Source: Mesorhizobium sp. WSM4306
GTDB lineage: Bacteria; Pseudomonadota; Alphaproteobacteria; Rhizobiales; Rhizobiaceae
Assembly (NCBI RefSeq): GCF_007003975.1
Contig: NZ_VFTC01000004.1
Coordinates: 124,001 to 188,000 of the forward strand
Direction: 5' to 3'
Length of the DNA: 64,000 bases
Shown here: positions 60,071 through 64,000 of the stretch, piece by piece
Layout of the letters: the number at the start of each line of letters is the position of its first letter
How positions within the stretch are numbered: the stretch's first letter is position 1
The notes under the pieces: generated by a model
Seen by the model: the letters and a program-made list of their open reading frames with translations, nothing else
What the model was told of the DNA's origin: nothing
The model's database searches: none
Program-made: the position numbers and the translations under genes

Positions 60071-61696
60071 ATGGAAACTGCACAAACAGATTATGTCATC
60101 GTGGGGGGCGGCACAGCCGGCTGCGTTCTTGCAGCTAAGCTGACTGAAGATCCTAAAGTTACGGTCGTTATGCTGGAAGCAGGGCCGCATCATCGCGGCC
60201 TGCTAATCCACATGCCTGCAGCCATAGCTGCGCTATATGACAAAGGCACCTACCATTGGGCATATCGAGCGCAACCCGAAAGCTTCGCGGATTGCAAGGT
60301 GTTGCCTTACAAGATGGGCCGGATCGTCGGTGGGTCATCAGCAATAAACGGGCTGGTCTGGGCGCGAGGGAACCCGCTTGATTACGATGACTGGGCAACC
60401 AGCGGCTGCCCAGGATGGAGCTATGACCAGTTGGAGCCGGTCTTTCGCCGCATTGAGGCGTTCGAAGAGCCAGGCGACGTGCATATGGGCCATCACGGAC
60501 CGATCCCTGTCACGGTTGGGCGGCCCGCAGACCAAATGCTATCCGACGCCTTTATCAAGGCTGCTGCACAGGCAGGCGAACGGATAAACCCAAATCACAA
60601 CAGTGGCGATCAGGAAGGTTTTTGCGCGCTTCATCGTAATACCCGTGGTGGGCTGCGCGGCGATGTCTATCAGGGGTATGTCCACCCCGTCAGAAACCGT
60701 CCCAACCTCAAAATACTGCCCGGCCAGACGGTGCGGCGCATTCTTTTCGATGGATTGCGCGCGATCGGCGTCGAGGCGGGCACCGACGCGCACCCCCGGC
60801 GCTTCCTTGCGGGGGCCGAGGTTCTACTTTGCGCCGGCGCGATCGCCAGTCCGCAATTGCTTGAGGTGTCGGGCATTGGCGATCCCGCGATCTTGGCGCG
60901 GGCCGGCATTACGCCGTTTCACGACCTGCCAGGCGTGGGAGAGAACTTTCACACACACCCGACCATCGCTTTAACGTTCTCTTGCAAGAAGCCGGTTTCG
61001 ATATTGAACGCGACGCGCGGGATGGGAAAGCTCTTGGTCGGTCTGCGCTGGATCCTGATGCGCACCGGACCAGCTGCGACGAACCATTTCGAGGCGGGGG
61101 CTTTTTTGAAAAGCCACGCTTGTGCCGACCGTCCGGACTATCAACTGACCTTCCTGCCTTTGGCACTGAGTGGAACCACCAGTGTAGCTGCATCCCACGG
61201 GTTTCAAGTCTACATCGAGTTGATTGGCTGCAAAAGCCGCGGTCGGACTCATGTGACAACACCCGATATCGCCACGTCAGCGGCCTTCTGTTTCAACTAC
61301 CTGCAAGATGGACGGGATATGGAAGTCTTCAAAAAAGCGTTGGCAAAAGTGCGCCAGATAGTGGCGCAGCCTGCGTTTGAGGCGGTTCTCGGGCATGAGA
61401 TAGCACCCGGCGCCGAGGTTGCCAGTGAGGCCGAGATCGAGGCCTGGATCCGCAAATGCGCGTCGATCAGCCATCATCTGGTTGGCTCGTGCAAGATGGG
61501 TCCCGAGGTTGACCCCATGGCCGTCGTGGATTCCGACTTGCGGGTCCGGGGTCTAGACGGATTGCGGGTGATCGACGCATCGATCATGCCGAAAATCACC
61601 TCGGCGAACACCCATGCAACCACGATAGCAATCGCCGAACGGGCGGCCACCATCATCCGCGGACGACGCCTGAGTGCCACGAGGACAAGCACATGA
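60071..61696 (+). CDS. GMC oxidoreductase (choline-dehydrogenase-like), 541 aa
   Basis: [20 protein letters not shown] (FAD motif), [20 protein letters not shown] (signature 1), [20 protein letters not shown] (signature 2), and the C-terminal [20 protein letters not shown] with [20 protein letters not shown]. It oxidises an alcohol to the aldehyde with FAD. The next gene is a betaine-aldehyde-dehydrogenase-like enzyme with a four-base overlap, so the two probably act in sequence. The last His is in HHLVG where choline dehydrogenases have HPVG/HTVG, so choline itself may not be the substrate. Confidence 0.87.
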   Translation: METAQTDYVIVGGGTAGCVLAAKLTEDPKVTVVMLEAGPHHRGLLIHMPAAIAALYDKGTYHWAYRAQPESFADCKVLPYKMGRIVGGSSAINGLVWARGNPLDYDDWATSGCPGWSYDQLEPVFRRIEAFEEPGDVHMGHHGPIPVTVGRPADQMLSDAFIKAAAQAGERINPNHNSGDQEGFCALHRNTRGGLRGDVYQGYVHPVRNRPNLKILPGQTVRRILFDGLRAIGVEAGTDAHPRRFLAGAEVLLCAGAIASPQLLEVSGIGDPAILARAGITPFHDLPGVGENFHTHPTIALTFSCKKPVSILNATRGMGKLLVGLRWILMRTGPAATNHFEAGAFLKSHACADRPDYQLTFLPLALSGTTSVAASHGFQVYIELIGCKSRGRTHVTTPDIATSAAFCFNYLQDGRDMEVFKKALAKVRQIVAQPAFEAVLGHEIAPGAEVASEAEIEAWIRKCASISHHLVGSCKMGPEVDPMAVVDSDLRVRGLDGLRVIDASIMPKITSANTHATTIAIAERAATIIRGRRLSATRTST

Positions 61697-63147
61697 AATT
61701 TCAACCCAAAGCAAGCCATTTCATCGACGGGGCTTATGTCGAAGACACGCAGGGCGCACAGATCGAGGTGGTCTTTCCCGCCACTGGGGAGGTAATCGCA
61801 CGCTTGCATTCGGCCACACCCGTCATTGTCGAGCGGGCGCTGAATGCCGCCCGCGATGCGCAAAGGGCCTGGGCAGCCATGACGGGGACGGAACGAGGCC
61901 GCGTGTTGCGCCGGGCTGCGGACATCATGCGGGCCCGCAACCATGATTTGAGCGTTCTGGAAACCCATGAGACTGGCAAGCCGCTTCAGGAAACGCTTGT
62001 TGCCGATGCAACTTCGGGAGCCGACGCGCTAGAATATTTCGGTGGACTGGCGGGCAGCCTGACGGGAGCGCATATTCAGCTCGCTCGGGGTGATTTCGTC
62101 TACACAATTCGTGAGGCCTTGGGCGTCTGCGTCGGCATTGGCGCTTGGAACTATCCGACCCAGATTGCCTGCTGGAAGGGTGCACCAGCACTGGCTTGCG
62201 GCAATTCTATGATTTTCAAGCCCTCTGAAACCACGCCGCTTTCGGCGCTGAAAGTCGCAGAGATCTTAATCGAGGCCGGTGCTCCCAAGGGGATCTACAA
62301 TGTCATTCAGGGCTACGGCGATGTTGGCGCCTCGCTTGTCAGCGATCCACGTGTGGCCAAGGTTTCGCTGACCGGTTCGGTTGCAACCGGGCGCAAAGTC
62401 TATGCGACTGCGGCCGACGGTATGAAGTATGTCACCATGGAGCTTGGCGGCAAGTCACCGCTGATCGTATTTGACGATGCGGATCTGGAAAACGCGGTTT
62501 CCGGCGCGATGCTTGGGAATTTCTACAGCACAGGCCAAGTCTGTTCTAATGGCACACGGGTATTCGTTCAGAAGGGCATCAAACAGGCCTTTCTGGATCG
62601 CTTGTGTGCACGCTTGAAAAATGCGGTGATCGGCGATCCGCTAGACGAGGCGACAAATTTTGGCCCGATGGTTAGTGCGCGGCAGCGAGAAATTGTCCTG
62701 TCCTATATCGCAAAAGGCCAGGCCGAGGGCGCGCGTTTGGTCTATGGTGGGAAACGGATCGGCTACACTGGGTTCTACCTTCAGCCAACCGTATTCGCCG
62801 ATGTCACTGACACCATGACTATTGCTCGCGAAGAGATATTCGGCCCGGTGATGTGTGTTCTGGATTTCGAGACCGAGGCCGAGGTGATCGCCCGTGCTAA
62901 CAGCACCGAGTTCGGCCTCGCCGCGGGAGTATTCACCCGTGACCTGACCCGCGCCCATCGTGTGGTGGCCGGTTTCGAGGCCGGCACATGCTACATCAAC
63001 GTCTACAATCTGGCTCCCGTCGAAGCACCTTTCGGTGGGTGCAAGTTTTCGGGTGTCGGGCGCGAAAACTCGAAGCTGGCCATCAACCACTATTCTCAGA
63101 TGAAGACGGTTTATGTGGCGATGAATGACGTAGTGGCGCCTTATTGA
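61693..63147 (+). CDS. betB: Betaine-aldehyde-dehydrogenase-like enzyme, 484 aa
   Basis: [40 protein letters not shown] (NAD site), [20 protein letters not shown] (catalytic Glu), and [20 protein letters not shown] with the nucleophilic Cys. The [20 protein letters not shown] string is typical of BetB. It oxidises an aldehyde to the acid with NAD(P). Overlap with the GMC gene supports co-translation. The gene name is given for similarity; substrate may differ. Confidence 0.82.
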   Translation: MKFQPKASHFIDGAYVEDTQGAQIEVVFPATGEVIARLHSATPVIVERALNAARDAQRAWAAMTGTERGRVLRRAADIMRARNHDLSVLETHETGKPLQETLVADATSGADALEYFGGLAGSLTGAHIQLARGDFVYTIREALGVCVGIGAWNYPTQIACWKGAPALACGNSMIFKPSETTPLSALKVAEILIEAGAPKGIYNVIQGYGDVGASLVSDPRVAKVSLTGSVATGRKVYATAADGMKYVTMELGGKSPLIVFDDADLENAVSGAMLGNFYSTGQVCSNGTRVFVQKGIKQAFLDRLCARLKNAVIGDPLDEATNFGPMVSARQREIVLSYIAKGQAEGARLVYGGKRIGYTGFYLQPTVFADVTDTMTIAREEIFGPVMCVLDFETEAEVIARANSTEFGLAAGVFTRDLTRAHRVVAGFEAGTCYINVYNLAPVEAPFGGCKFSGVGRENSKLAINHYSQMKTVYVAMNDVVAPY

Positions 63148-63466
63148 GATCGGAGCCTGACGGTGGAACAAGGGATTTCGGCGATGGCCACGAGACCTGA
63201 CGGGTTGATCTGCGACCTTTCGGCTTACAATTAGGGGCTGGCATCCAAGACCGGTTTGGGACGCAGCTGAAGGGCCGTGAAGCGATGGAACTGATTACGA
63301 GATAGCCTCGCGCCTTTGCAGGATCTGTGAGCAAAACGATGGCATTGCCGGCCAGTGATGCAGCGGCAATGAGCCAGTTCTGCTTTATCTGACTACCAAG
63401 TATCCCAGGAGGAGGCGCCACGGTGCGTTCGCCAATTCCGGACACCAGTAGTCATAGGGAACTGGA
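63148..63466. other. Intergenic, nothing recognised
   Basis: No terminator with a clear T-run after the dehydrogenase and no obvious promoter motif before the oxidase. Confidence 0.35.
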
Positions 63467-64000
63467 ATGCCAATGGATCAACGATTTCCCAGTATTGACG
63501 ACATGGAACGCACTGCGCTGCGGCGCATCCCGCGCTTTGCTTCGGAATATCTGCGCGGCGGAATCGGGCGCGAAGCCTGCCTCCGTCGCAATCGCGATGC
63601 CCTGGACCAAGTGTTGTTCGATCCCTGTTACCTGCAGGAACAGGAGGTCAATCGCCCCGCACTTGGCGTTGAGCTGCTCGGCCGCGCCTATGCCTTGCCA
63701 TTCGGGATTGGCCCTCTCGGGCTTTCGGGCCTGATGTGGCCCGGCGCGGTTGACATTCTGGCGCGCGTCGCCAGCGAGGCGAACATCCCCATGGGATTGT
63801 CGCATTTCGCCACCAGCCACATGAGCGATTTTCGCGCCACTGCAGGGACGAACGGGTGGTTTCAGTTCTACCCCGCCCGCGATCCGGAAATGCGCCACGC
63901 GATGCTGGAGGAAATTGCCGCCACCGGGTTCGAAGTGCTGATCGTGACAGTGGACATCCCCACCGCCACCCGCCGCGATCGCGAATTGCGCGTTGGGCTT
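63467..64000 (+). CDS. FMN-dependent alpha-hydroxy-acid oxidase (partial, cut by window edge)
   Basis: MPMDQRFPSIDDMERTALRR then RFASEYLRGGIGREACLRRN, PFGIGPLGLSGLMWPGAVDI, WFQFYPARDPEMRHAMLEEI and LIVTVDIPTATRRDRELRVG. This is the N-terminal 178 residues of the lactate/glycolate/mandelate oxidase family; the FMN-binding PxGxxGLxxP and substrate-side FQFYPARD motifs are visible. The catalytic His/Arg lie beyond the window. It may oxidise a 2-hydroxyacid formed by the upstream operon. Confidence 0.85.
   Translation, partial: MPMDQRFPSIDDMERTALRRIPRFASEYLRGGIGREACLRRNRDALDQVLFDPCYLQEQEVNRPALGVELLGRAYALPFGIGPLGLSGLMWPGAVDILARVASEANIPMGLSHFATSHMSDFRATAGTNGWFQFYPARDPEMRHAMLEEIAATGFEVLIVTVDIPTATRRDRELRVGL

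Overview
The window looks like a chromosomal segment of a Mesorhizobium-type alphaproteobacterium (Rhizobiales). The evidence is the GC-rich sequence with an alphaproteobacterial gene repertoire, five copies of the DUF768 family (described from Mesorhizobium loti), a Ros/MucR homologue, DUF6894, DUF3606 and CsbD stress proteins, several sugar ABC importers, and GGAAC-N16/17-NGTT promoters typical of the rhizobial EcfG general stress response. No tRNA, rRNA, CRISPR array or complete insertion sequence was recognised.

Region 1 (about 1-28 kb) is an accessory, stress-flavoured and decaying region of small genes. It holds a broken KaiC-like ATPase and HWE histidine kinase pair, small membrane and DUF6894 proteins, a Crp/Fnr regulator, CsbD, a run of intergenic hairpins that look like small RNA units (9.6-11.5 kb), a PRC-barrel protein, DUF3606, exonuclease III, broken inorganic pyrophosphatase and NAD synthetase genes around an intact isochorismatase-like hydrolase, a DUF892 protein followed by a FAD/Rieske oxidoreductase, DUF768 genes, a PHB-depolymerase-like esterase, phage-tail remnants and a MucR-like regulator lacking its zinc ligands. 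At least eight loci carry frameshifts or internal stops. Many of the intact and broken genes sit behind EcfG-type promoters, so the region reads as a general stress response island.

Region 2 (28.2-54.1 kb) is a largely intact carbohydrate and organic acid catabolic island. It encodes one branched-chain-amino-acid-type ABC importer (LivFGMH plus binding protein), two sugar-type ABC importers, three FCD-type GntR repressors, two aldo/keto reductases, uronate dehydrogenase, a 5-dehydro-4-deoxyglucarate dehydratase, an FAD-linked oxidase, a GMC oxidoreductase, a hydroxyisobutyrate-dehydrogenase-like enzyme and a glyoxalase. The only broken gene is a lactonase-like amidohydrolase with one TGG-to-TAG change. 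Five of its promoters share an operator-like palindrome TTRTNNNACAA, matching the FadR-subfamily consensus, so the genes probably respond together to one or a few substrates.

Region 3 (54.1-58.2 kb) holds a truncated GGDEF/EAL gene, a second copy of the structured small RNA seen near 9.8 kb, lipoproteins, a nuclease with an excalibur motif and a HEPN-domain protein.

Region 4 (58.3-64 kb) is a + strand set: a thiamine-diphosphate enzyme, a choline-dehydrogenase-like GMC oxidoreductase, a betaine-aldehyde-dehydrogenase-like enzyme, and an FMN-dependent alpha-hydroxy-acid oxidase that runs off the window.
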